From assembly GCA_014529385.2 (NCBI GenBank), contig CM043958.1, positions 137,931,043 through 137,995,042 of the forward strand: a DNA stretch of 64,000 nucleotides, in the 5' to 3' direction. Each line of letters starts with the position of its first letter. Position 1 is the first letter of the stretch. A program made the translations under genes and the position numbers. The notes under the pieces were generated by a model that saw only the letters and a list, made by a program, of their open reading frames with translations, was not told the DNA's origin and made no database searches. Positions 22,811 to 33,582 of this stretch are shown here, piece after piece. The stretch is from Adiantum capillus-veneris (Eukaryota > Streptophyta > Polypodiopsida > Polypodiales > Pteridaceae).

Positions 22811-22884
22811 AATTTGGAAGTACATGACCTATCCCACAACCCTCACAACCCTCACGACAAGGGTTAATTGTGCAATAGAAACCT

Positions 22885-23430
22885 CAAACAATTAAAAAAG
22901 CTGAGTAAGGGCAAAGCCATATTGGTAGATCTTGATTTAGACACAGATCGTGATTATTCTCCTAAATACTTAAGTTTAAACAATAGATTACAGAAGAAGA
23001 AGGAAATTTAGATACAATAATATTTGAGTGATGATGATGCCAATTTAGAGCTTGAACGATTCTAGATGATGTATGTGGGGGACAAGCATATGATCAATCA
23101 ATTAAAGATAGTCAGTTAACATGAACATACCACTTTCCAGTTGCCTCCTCATCCCTACACAATTTAGTTGTTGAATCGGGAGCCATAATATCTACTCATT
23201 ATTGTATTGGTAAATCCTCAAGTGCAATAATTTTCTACCGTGAATGTTTAGGGCTTAGGAATCTAGTTGGAAATGTTGTTGGGGGAAATCAACCTACATA
23301 CGGATGCATGAAAGATACTAGATTAAAAATAAAAGCCTTGCTCACCAAGCTGCAGATTGGCCCAAGGATATTGGATGAAAAAATGAAGATCATATTGAAG
23401 ACACTAGGGGACTGTTTGTGCGAGAGCAAA
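22885..23430 (+). pseudogene. unassigned relic with a retropepsin-like segment
   Basis: On the plus strand an open stretch of about 100 codons from about 23120 reads LHNLVVESGAIISTHYCIGK, then SSAIIFYRECLGLRNLVGNV, then RLKIKALLTKLQIGPRILDE. VVESGA resembles the V-D-S-G-A protease motif with Glu in place of Asp. Upstream (22890-23090), in another register, KGKAILVDLDLDTDRDYSPKY and RLQKKKE also look coding. A copia-type LTR begins at 23413 and cuts the frame. I do not recognise the family. A gypsy-like protease region is the best guess. Confidence 0.4.
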
Positions 23431-24281
23431 TCACAACAACTATAAAGTGCATGCAACACAACATAGATCAACATAATGTCAATCAAGGATACAAATGACA
23501 TGATAGGTGCACGGAGGCAATCTCTTTAGCTTGCCAGGATGAGACTATCCCACACACACAACACTCTGGAAGGCAAACTAAACCACAATCTATAATCTCA
23601 CTACTCTCAACTACACCATCTAACCCACATGCACACAAATAGAAGTAAAGACACTAAACCATACCAAAATTGTACAAAACTTAAGGAACACCATCCCTTC
23701 ACTAGGATACACATGTCCCAACTCCTCTACACTCAAAATCCTCACTCTAGACCCATCTACGGAAAACCCTAGCCACGGTTCTAATAACTACTTGCATGCA
23801 AAAAATAAACATTGCTTGATATACTTATGGCCACAAATAACTCGTAGATGCATGAGAGTGTGTGCTCTGTTCCACAAGGAATGCTTGGCATTGATGCGTA
23901 GCTCTTGTAGAGCCAATCACAATGGTGCAATCGGATCTCCAATGTGATGAACGAGCAGGACTAGTGCCAGGATGAAGCTCACACTCTCCCTCTCTTTCTC
24001 TCTCACATAGTCTACAACAGCTTAAAACTTGATTATGATAAAAATTCTCGTTCAAATGACCTAGGTACCTTATATACTAAGGCTACCATAGGTTAAACTA
24101 AAAGAACGAGTTCAAAGGGTAAAATGCCTTTGTATGTACAGTGCCATTGTACCCCGGCTTCTGCAACTAGACTAGCTACTCATTACAAATGATGTTTTTA
24201 ACCATAATCTGTAGCATCTCATAACTCTTAGAGTATAAGTCTTTGTTGAGTTATGTCGTGTTGTTGACCCACGGGTCAACA
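23413..24281 (-). repeat. LTR of an antisense retrotransposon (~869 bp)
   Basis: It starts TGTTTGTGCGAGAGC and ends ...CACGGGTCAACA, i.e. TG...CA. At its right end it directly abuts a long polypurine tract (minus strand), which identifies it as the 3' LTR of an element oriented right to left. Its first ~340 bp recur at 40842-41185. A piece from its middle (about 23780-23821) recurs at 47205-47262. No partner 5' LTR is visible to the right. Confidence 0.78.
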
Positions 24282-24303
24282 CTCCCCCCCCCCCTTTCGA
24301 GTT
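24282..24303 (-). other. polypurine tract
   Basis: The plus strand carries a run of about 13 C beside TTTCG. On the minus strand this is CGAAA followed by a G-run and AG, immediately upstream of the LTR start TGTTGACCC. This is the expected plus-strand primer site of an LTR retrotransposon. Confidence 0.8.
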
Positions 24304-26122
24304 CATGTCGTCCCTGACATGACCTGGTTGTCAATTTTGATGCGGTCTTTGTTGTCATTTTACTGTCTTGTGCTCCATTGCTTGTACTTTTGTCAAACCA
24401 CACAAGGACTATGATCCATGAGAATCATAATTGATGACAAAACTTTTGTCCTTCACATCCATGTCTGAGCTACATCATCTGTTTCTGTCATTATAGGTCT
24501 ATTTCCAGATCTATAGAGAAAGCTCCATCCTTCACTTGCTCCAAAAAATCTGTCAATTATGAGTATTTGTGATTCTCAAAAAAACTTCTACAATCTTTAG
24601 AATTGAATAACTGGTTTGCAGATCTTGTGATCCAATGACAACTTGGTAAGGATTCTATAGAAATTGTATGGCTAAACCTTTAACTTCTTTAGGCCAAGCT
24701 GCACTCCAATACCAAGTCTATCTGTCAAGTCGAATCTGGGAGATAATTTTTTTTTATTTGAGGTTCAAAACCCATGTCCACCATTCAATCCGGCTCATCA
24801 AGTACAAGATATGTAAATATGAGAAGGTTGATTTTTCTACCATTCGAGAAATGCTCTTCTTCGTTGGTGACTCCTTTGGTCCTGCATCAAGGTAATCAAA
24901 GTTGCATTTTCCATTGTTAGCTTTTGTGTGATGTGTAAATCATTATCGTGATTCTACTTGATAAATAACTTAATTAAAGCTTGACAAACCACAGTTAATT
25001 CCCTAAGTTAGTAACTTGCCTCAAAAGGGATTTATCCGATATCATTCATCATCGATGAGCTATCATTGTCCATTTATCTCCAAAACTCATATACATGATG
25101 TGCCAGGTATGTAGATGGCTATCATGGCTTCAAATCTTAAAAATTGCATCTTTGGCTAGCTAGAGGTTAGACTTTTTAATTTTATTTATAGAAACCCCTT
25201 AGCTTGTACTCTCTATTCGTAGCCTCCTAAGAAATTTTGGTTTGATTTGGACTTGTATTTGGCACTCCAAGATAACTTTTGGATTTCAATCTCAAAAATG
25301 ACTGATGACAATTTTTGGCACCTTCCGGTTACCAAACACATGTAGAACCAATGATGAAAACCAGAAGTTGACTTGTTCCTTGGTTGCCCGTGCAAACATC
25401 TATCATGAGAGATGTGTGAATTGTCAACTTTGCACCCTTTTGTTCTTGTCAGCATTGTTAGTCCCTTTTGTTTTCTAGGCTTCATTATGTCACATACAAT
25501 ATAGAAGATTTACATTATGAAGATCTACTTTTTATATACGGCCTTGTAGTCGCATGAAGTGTCTGATAGGCAACTCTACACTTGATGGGTGCTTTTGTTT
25601 AGTTGCATCTCCAACTTCCATTGTCCTTGTAGGCCACGCCGAAGTTTGATGACTATTCTGAGTCATTTTTGGCCCCATATTGTTGTCGAAGACTGATCAA
25701 CATTCTTTTCTTACCTCTGACGTTACCCATTGTGCATATGGATTTTGAGGCATACCTCGTGAAGTGTTGTCATTTTCTTGGACCTTCTTCTCTTTGTACT
25801 GCTCGGGATCTCTTCAGTGTGTTCTTCACATAGATGATGGATTTTTTTTTTAAAAAAAATAATAATGAAATAAAACCAAAGATCAACAATCAATTCAGAA
25901 AAAAGAAAAATTATTCGAATAGAATTCTAAATGCTATGTACATTGTACAATGTCCCTAGGGGATCATATATGGCTTTTGTCCCTATACTCGTCTTGTAAC
26001 GCTATTATGAGGGCATATACTCTAAATTTTGTCAAAAAATGTCACAATCAAATGCAAAAATTCAATACAACTCACAAAACATTGCCCTATAATATTCATA
26101 TATTAGGTCCGCATTTAAAATG
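24304..26122. other. decayed internal region, no gene recognised
   Basis: By position, the left part should be the 3' internal region of the antisense element whose LTR is at 23413-24281. I find no RNase H or integrase motif. A 90-codon minus-strand frame at 25213-25485 has no known signature. The segment 25840-25940 is very A-rich, and the right end probably runs into an LTR of the next element. Confidence 0.35.
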
Positions 26123-26140
26123 CCTCCCCCCCTCCTATTT
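26123..26140 (-). other. polypurine-tract-like motif
   Basis: The minus strand reads AAATAGGAGGGGGGGAGG. It lies at the far end of the antisense gag-protease element and would prime plus-strand synthesis. A comparable G-rich run lies at about 10683-10695, about 70 bases from the same shared sequence. The LTR beyond it is not delimited. Confidence 0.45.
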
Positions 26141-26299
26141 GGAGTCCTTCTGGATGACAGGGTATCGCCAAGGGTATGTGGTGTGCTCTGACAATAAATA
26201 AAATGTGTCTATGCAGGCCTTGTAATGTAGCCCTATTATGCATATTCAATCAATGCGTGAAAAAGATTTATGTTGTGCAAGATGTGGGTATAAACAATT

Positions 26300-28162
26300 T
26301 TCTTATTGGCATTTGTTGGCAAGGTTTCCTATTCTAAGCAATGTGATGATCCTTGAAGCTCCCGTGTTGTTTTCTTGATTGAAGGTTGGAGAGAGATTTG
26401 GACTCCCTCTTTGGTTGCCTCTGGTTTTTTTTTAATTTTTTTGAGCTTTTCCTGTGCATCACTTCATTTCTTGATCAGTACGTCTTGTGCAACATGCAAT
26501 GGTGAAGTGGGATTCTTGATTTCTTCTAACTGTATTGTAATCATAGGAGGAATTGAAATAATTCAAGCGGCAATATGGTGATAATAGTTCTATTGGTTTC
26601 CTTTGGAACCCACTTCTTTTTCATTACTATCCGTTTCGTTGATGCTGCTTGTTTGTGATACTTGTCCCTACTTCGTTTGCATTTGAAGAGACTTCTTTGG
26701 GATCCACCTTGTCTTTGTGTGAGTTAGCAATGGTCTTTGCTTTAGCCCTTGTATGCTTGGTTGACGACGAGATTCAAACTTTGGGAGTTGATTCTCTAAC
26801 TATTTTGGAATCAAATAAATTCCTAACCTCTTTGTGCTTGAATCAACTTCTTTGGAACCCAAATTTGAGTTGCGAATGCTTACGGATTTGTAATTTTCTT
26901 AGTTGTTCGTGCAGGCTTTGATTCTTTTTCTTTTGGTATTAGATTTTGTGATTTTTCATCAGAGATATATCATTTTCTTGATCCATACCTGTTTTTGGCC
27001 AAGCTGGCTCTTTGGTATTTAGGTTTGTCTAACTGTTTGGTTCAGAGTTTTTGTTATTTCCTTTTGGCCGTCCTTGGTTGTTACGGGAGCTGCTAGTGAC
27101 GGTAACGACTTGAGTTCCTGGTAGGGGATGTCATAAGATTCATCACTATTGCTACTATCATTGACAAGGTTGATCTGTCACTTTCCCTCGGTGTTTTGGT
27201 TGGTTATGGAAAGTTACTATCTGTTTGCTCTTGGATTGTTGTGTCTAGAATGACCTTTCCAGCCAATTGATTAGTGTGTTGTTAGCTTGTTGACATGGAT
27301 ATCTTCCTTTTGGCTGAATCTTTTCTTCCTGTATAGGAGCCACAGATGAGGATGCTTGTTGCACCTGCATCACCATGAGAGATTTTGCAATCCACTTTCG
27401 ATACATTTTATTCTTGTAGCGGTGATATTGGTTCCTAGATTTTTGATTTGGACAATCATAAAACCGTGGATTTGTTAAAGTGTCTTTCGTGTCACCTGCT
27501 GGGTTGTATGGATTTCCGTTGTTTTCATCTTCTTGAATCTCCAAGTGTTCTACAAAGTCATAGAACTCGTCTTCTTCTTCATATTTGTTTCCTTGACTAC
27601 ACTCATTGCAAAGTAAGGAACAACACCATAGCCATCTTGATCACAAAACTTTGTTGTTGGACCATCTTGAATAGCACACACATCCATAGTAGCCAAGATG
27701 TGTTCCCATTCAAGTGACTCTAAAGCTTCCTCAAGAAAGGGTAATGGGATATAATCCTTATCTTCAATTTCCCTTTCTACCATTTCTCTCGCTTTAAGCT
27801 TCCGCATTGCAAAGCTCCACACATCCCTATTCTTTAGTCTTACCCTACCATGGTGGAAATTTTGACCGTGCTACAATAGCAAAATCAAAATCTTCTACAT
27901 GGGTTTGATTCATGCCCTTGTAACTATAATCCTTAATATTTATCCTTGTCGTGGTTTCCATGTGTCTAAGGTATATATGGTTGTATCCCCAATCTTGGAC
28001 CATTTTCAATTGTCTTATGAATGGTCTTCCTAGAATGATATTGTAGTTTTTATTATTGCCAAAGTTAAAAACAATAAAGGTATGCTCATATTCAATGCCA
28101 CAAGAAGTAACAACTGCTTTTTGTAGCAGTCCTAGGGGCCTTTCTGTGTGTGCGTATGCAAG
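26300..28162 (-). pseudogene. post-protease linker, Lys/Ser/Gln-rich
   Basis: Several minus-strand frames continue from the protease: AREMVEREIEDKDYIPLPFL (27550-27822), NPRFYDCPNQKSRNQYHRYK (27245-27544). A very basic Ser/Lys/Gln-rich text follows (SSSRNNQGRPKGNNKN near 27080; EKLKKIKKKPEATKEGVQI near 26400). Composition and frame persistence suggest real former coding sequence. I find no reverse transcriptase, RNase H or integrase motif before the polypurine-like tract at 26123, so the element seems to end after this linker. Confidence 0.5.
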
Positions 28163-28534
28163 CTATAGTTTCATCCTAGTAGCCCTCACTGCTGGTTTTT
28201 CCCTTTTTTTCCAGAACTCTTTTGTAATTGCGATGGCTACACAAGCTCCACTATCAAGAATTTCCATGGTTTTTACACCTTGGAATTCCACAGGAAGAGT
28301 GGTGTTCCCATCTTCTCCCTCATAGTACTGTCCACCCTTGTTTAACGACATTGGCCTAGTGTTTAGCTGAGGCATTTCTAGCTCTTTGATCCCTTCCTTG
28401 ATTTGAGTCATTGGTTTTTTTATGCCAAGTTTCTCTATGAATTTTTCCATTGTATTCCACATGTTTGGTTGTATTATGAGCAACTCGGCTAAGGTTATCG
28501 TACAGGTGATTGATGTCGACAAAATATCTATCAA
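28163..28534 (-). pseudogene. retropepsin domain
   Basis: A 123-codon minus-strand frame encodes NTTLPVEFQGVKTMEILDSG followed by ACVAIA. The D-S-G-A active site is intact. Flanking text (IKELEMPQLNTRPMSLNKGG) resembles the segment before the protease in plant gypsy polyproteins. Just after the active site, AIAITKEFWKK suggests a small in-frame disturbance. The protease would process the gag-pol precursor. Stops on both sides make the locus non-functional. Confidence 0.7.
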
Positions 28535-29187
28535 CCCTTGTGAATTGATGACCTTGTTGGAAGACAGTCTCTATGATGGGACTGCAACAACATTTGACTT
28601 GGCCTTGTACTCTCTCGTATAGGATGGTAGTGTTCTTAGCAAATGGGGTTGATCGCCCATAGACTTTACAGATCCTTTGTCTCCCAATACGATTCCACTT
28701 CTAGATTCATTTGAGATCTAGTCTCAATTTCCTTTATTGGTGGAAGAAACACTCCTCTCCCATCATTGGTGTGGTTTATTCATCTGCTTAGCTCACTCTC
28801 TTCATTGGCCTCTCTGACTTGTTTCCACAATTGGTCAAGACCATCTTTTTCTTTGTTGCAACTCTCAGGTATATCTATATGAAATCTCTTGAAAGAGTTA
28901 TCTGTGGTATTCAACACTATCCTTGGCTCTAATGCTGGGTCCTTGAGCTCTGATCCGTGCTCATGACTAGAATATGGCTCTTTTTGTTCCTGGCTTGGTG
29001 GAGTTACCGTGTAGATGGGACAGGGATGACATCCTCAGGTTTTCAAATTGGTGGTTCTAGTAAAGCTTGGGCTGTTTGAATCATTTTATTGCACATTTCA
29101 AGATTGTTATTTCTAGTTTTGCATACGGATATGTCATCCACCTCTGTTCTTGGGTTTGGCTATTTTTGAGTCGCACTTCATAGGCTT
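28535..29187 (-). pseudogene. degenerate gag-protease linker
   Basis: No continuous frame, motif or repeat is visible. The stretch lies between the nucleocapsid region (29188-29727) and the protease (28163-28534) of one antisense element, so it is taken as decayed linker coding sequence. Confidence 0.4.
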
Positions 29188-29727
29188 TCAAGAGAGGACT
29201 AGTGGATCATTAACCTTCTCGACCAATACTGATCCTCCTGAACTAGCACTTCTTGGTTTCTCCTCTATGCATGGTTCTTCTGGGTTTAGAGACATCTGCT
29301 TAAGAGAAGGTGCAACTCTCTCCTCATGTTGTCTTATCTTCTCTTTATCTTGGGTAAGATCCTCAGCTAGGCATTTCTTCTCTCTTTGCCTATGTGCTTT
29401 CATCTTAGCCTTTCTAGCTTTCCAGCTATTTTGCTTGCTCTTGGTTTTTTGACTAGGTGCATCGGTCTTTGGTTCACCCATCTCTGGACTCACGTCAATT
29501 TCTATTTTCTCCGTCTCTGGGTTCTCATCAGATTATTGTTTATCTTGTGCTCTCGTAACTATTTGAACTCGTATGACATTTTCATGTTCTGAGCTACTGG
29601 GTAGTTGAACAATTCCTGAGACATTTGTCATGATCTTTCTGACTTGGTTTGGGTTTTTTGGACAGTCGGGGATCAAGTGAATGATGCCACAGTCAAGACA
29701 ATAGGCATTTACTTGTGTGATCTCCAT
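29188..29727 (-). pseudogene. gag nucleocapsid region with CCHC knuckle and basic linker
   Basis: Minus strand, 29533-29727: YCLDCGIIHLIPDC gives C-x2-C-x3-H-x4-C, a nucleocapsid knuckle one residue short of the usual spacing, followed by PKNPNQVRK. Next, at 29188-29493, is a strongly basic, probably helical segment (QKTKSKQNSWKARKAKMKAH, RQREKKCLAEDLTQDKEKIR). The two frames are separated by a stop. Role by family: RNA packaging within the virus-like particle. Confidence 0.65.
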
Positions 29728-30214
29728 CTAAGGACAGTGTTTGACCAAGTGGTTTTCATGGCTTTTATGACACTCTATCTCTAGTTAAGAAGCTTCTCCG
29801 TGCCTTTCCTCTTGGCTCTAAACAGAATCTGACCTAGCTATGCCTCTATTAACAATGAACCACAATGTACTGGCCTCGCCATTCCATGTTTTTCTCTCAT
29901 CTTTTGTTGCTTTGAAGGGCAGTACCCACTTTGATTGCTATAACACATTGTAGTTGGTACTAGCACTCGTTTATTAGATGCTTCCATCACTGGTATGTAT
30001 CTCACGTCTACAAGAATTCTAGCACCTGGCAGTGGAGGTTGTTTTCCTAAGATAGGCTATGGCCTTGAATATCCTACTAGACCTAGTGCATTCCCCATAG
30101 CGTATCTAGGTGGCATAGGTGTTACTGGAACAGGTTGTACATACCTCTCCCTAGCATATGCCATGCTATAGTAACACTCTTCTCTCATATGGTTTGTCCA
30201 TTTTCTCTCAATTT
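29728..30214 (-). pseudogene. degenerate middle of the antisense gag
   Basis: No open frame longer than about 60 codons and no motif is seen. It separates the gag core from the nucleocapsid of the same element and is assumed to be decayed gag coding sequence. Confidence 0.4.
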
Positions 30215-30973
30215 TCACAACTTAGGCTCCCTTGGATCAGCATTTACAAGAGGAGTCAACCTCTTGATTATTTTGTCAATAAAATTTTCTTGTTTGATAG
30301 GTGTCATTGGTTTCGCAATGGACTCACTCATCTGTGAATCCGTGTGCTGAGAGGATGTGTTGTCCTTTTGACTCTTACAATTGTTTTCTTTATATTCCTC
30401 ACAATTATCTACCAGATAAATATCTTCTTTGGTCAATTCGTTTAGCATCATGCTCCTTATCATATGCAAATCCTTTTGAAGACCCTCATGTCTCATACCT
30501 TGGATAAAGATCAGCATCAATCTTTTCTACATAGGTAGTTTATCTCTCAAATAGAAGTTGATGTATCTCTTGAGCAGTAATGCCACTTTGCGTACTGATT
30601 CACCCTCTTTCTGCTTGAATCTTTGGATTTGTGAGACTCTATTGTGAGCTATACCTTTCTGGGAGAATTCTTCGATGAATTCCTCAAAAAACTCGTCTAG
30701 AGTCTCAAAATCTTGTCCTTCTACTTAGTCAAACCATATAGCAGCATCATCTTCTAGAGTCAGTCCGAATCTAGCAAATTGTGTCACAAAATCCAAAACT
30801 TCCTCTCCTCTAATTACTCTTTTGAAAGCCGCTAACTGATCTCTCAGATCTTTATCTTCAGAGTATCTCCTGTTCACCCATTTTTGGACTTGGGACGGTC
30901 TAACTCGCCTATTGTCTACAAGTCCGAGATGTAATTCTTTTGTCCTAATCCACAAGCCTTGTAAACCGGCCAC
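30215..30973 (-). pseudogene. gag core of the antisense gag-protease element
   Basis: The minus strand reads GLVDNRRVRPSQVQKWVNRR, LRDQLAAFKRVIRGEEVLDF and LTLEDDAAIWFD. After a stop it continues FETLDEFFEEFIEEFSQKGI, RVSQIQRFKQKEGESVRKVA, LLLKRYINFYL; after a second stop, MLIFIQGMRHEGLQKDLHMI. This is the Retrotrans_gag pattern (a W near the first stop, helical blocks and the F-x-x-G core ending). Two internal stops are visible and no frameshift is needed between the pieces, so decay is moderate. Confidence 0.75.
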
Positions 30974-33582
30974 TAGTCATATGAAAAGCCCTAGGTATAA
31001 GCTCAAAATCTCTAGTTTGAAGACACCATTGTAACATTATCCAAAGTTTTGGAAGAGCTTTGTATGTACATCTGTGGAGTGGCAACTCAGCAACACATTG
31101 TAGTTATTTTTTCTCCTTCTCTGGTAATCAAAATTCAGTTCCAAAAAGTGCATCGAGTTTCTTGTCTTTTGCTCTACTATTTAAGTATAATCATTCTCAG
31201 TTTTTTTGTGGTTTGCAACTACCATTTGTGTGCTAAATTTGTAGTTTTGAGTACAAAAAAGGTTGTTATTTGACATTTTTACCATAGGAGAGTGTTCCTA
31301 GACCATAGAGAAACCTTTTTGGATAGTTATAGCTTTTATGACCTAGACCATGATGGATCGGTATTTTGGTACCTTGTCATATGACTACCACTCTTTGTAA
31401 GACAATTCCCCTAGGCCTATTATAGCTCCTTCTAAAGTTTCATTGCATTCCGAGTACCATTAGGAGAAGTTTGAGGTCTCTTTTTTGCCATTTAACGTTT
31501 AAAGAGAGTGTGCTCTAGGCCAATGAGAGGAGGGAATCCCTTACAAAACCTTCACTTTTAAAATTGCTTTTAAATTTCTAAAGCAAATTTTTTTTCGAAA
31601 GAAAGTCTAAGGTAAGTTTCCATCACGTGGTCCTTTTACCTCAGAAAGATCTCCTTCATTGGCACGAAGGTATTTTTGAATCTTCTCGCGTCCTTCTTTT
31701 CCCTCCTATTCCCACCTCTCTCTCATTCCACCACCTTATTCTGTCTCCTCTTCCTACTATCCTCTCTTCACTCTTCTGTGTGTCATCTTACTCAAGCAAT
31801 GGAGTCCACCTAGTGTAAACACCCTAGCACATCCATTGAAACCATTATCACCTATGCCACACTAAAGGACTCACAAATAGTAGATTTTAACATCCATACC
31901 CAAGGTTAGCTGGATTATAATTTAGCAAAGCAGGAGAACAAAATACTCCTCAAAAAATTAATTCTTGTCATGTTGGAAGAAAGAGTGAAAAATTTTAGGC
32001 TTTCTGGAGCCAAGAATATGTTTATATGCACAAGAAGCTTCATCTCCATTCTGGGAGCTCTAATCTTGCTCTCCACAGAGATAACTGTAAGTGATTCATA
32101 TGGTGACTATTATTTCCAATTTGCTTTAGGTTGTTTGTGGTACGTTTCTCTTATGATTTTTATTATTTTTGCTTGTTTTGTGCTACTGTGCTTCTTACAC
32201 ATCTCTATTTATGAAGCATAGAGGAATGGCAATTGGTGGAGTGTGCCAAGATGTCCAAGCTTGGTTCATTGGGGAGGAGCTTTACAAAGGGAGAAATCAT
32301 GGGTCTTTCTTAGAGAAGGGGTATTCTTCCATGTTATAGGACATTGATATCATGTGAATGAATAGTGAACACATGGCCACCTTGAAGATAAGATCCATGT
32401 GCACATTGCACTAAATGAGGCAAGATCTACACAATGCACATACAAATTTTTCTATAGATTTTGCTTTTGAGATAGATGAAAAGGCCTATAAATAATGATG
32501 TCTTTCTTTCTACCATTCTTTGCTTCTATGAGGCATAGTTTTACTTTCCCTTTTTTATAATATTTCTTGCAGGTCTTGATACAGATTGAAATAGATTTCT
32601 ATGCCAATAACTACCATTAGGGATTGTCCATCTAATGCCAAGCTAAAATACTCCTTAGCTAGAGTCCTACACTATTGCTAGTGCTATTGGCAGTTTGTAT
32701 CAATTGTTCCCTACAATTGGCATTTGTACAAGATATTTTGATAGCAATGAAAAAAAGAAAGTGCTATCATACCACAGTCTTCTCATCCTCTTGCTTTATA
32801 ACACTATAAGTAGCTCGAGCCAATTTTTAAATCCACCCATACACACTTACAATGGGCAATACGGGGATTTTATATTTGCAAGATTTTGTTTTCAAGCTTA
32901 TGGAATTGAAACATTATTTTTGAGCTTTTTAATGCTTGTAATACAATATCTTCAAATATTGGTGTGGCATGAGAAAAGTCTACATTAGATCGTGCAATCC
33001 TTTAATCACCAAACAATCAAATGTAGCATGTATGCATGTCTTTGCTATGGGAATGTATGCTCGTGCAAATCTTTTATTATCCTGAAATGTAACTTTAAAG
33101 AAAGCACCATTTCTAAGTAGTTTTTATTCAACACCATTTTTTGAAGTATTAATAGTGGGCATTCTCCAAGAAAGTATTGCGTCAATTGCTAAAGAGATTC
33201 TTTAATGTTCGACTCTATAAATAGTCATACTAGGCATCTCCCACGTTGTGCTAGAATAGTCTTGATCCTCTGATGGAGCTCCATCAATGTCGTGGTCGCC
33301 CTCATAGATGTGGGCATCTAGCTTGCCCGAGCTCAATAGCTGGGTCAACTAATATACCTTTGGTATGGGTGGGCTCTAAAGTCTGTTGTGAAGCATGCTT
33401 GTCTGGCTACCGAGTCTCTGTTCTAAAGAAGTCAGTGATCTCCCTTTGTGAATTTCTCCCACTGCTTGATCTCCTCAAGAGACTGGAGGAGAAGAAATGT
33501 CAAGTTTTATCAAGTAGTCAATCAGAAAAAATCCTTGTATTATCCCCCACCTACTTCCTTGTCTCTTTCTAGTGCAAAGAAA
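30974..33582. other. unassigned AT-rich stretch
   Basis: By position, the left edge should contain the 5' leader and LTR of the antisense gag-protease element, but I could not find a PBS or LTR end. The rest (31.3-33.5 kb) has scattered plus-strand frames under 100 codons with no motif and biased hydrophobic composition typical of random AT-rich DNA. No gene is supported. Confidence 0.35.

Noticed and set aside
31627-31818. Ser/Pro-rich plus-strand ORF
   Set aside because: Pyrimidine-rich low-complexity DNA; no start context or homologous motif.
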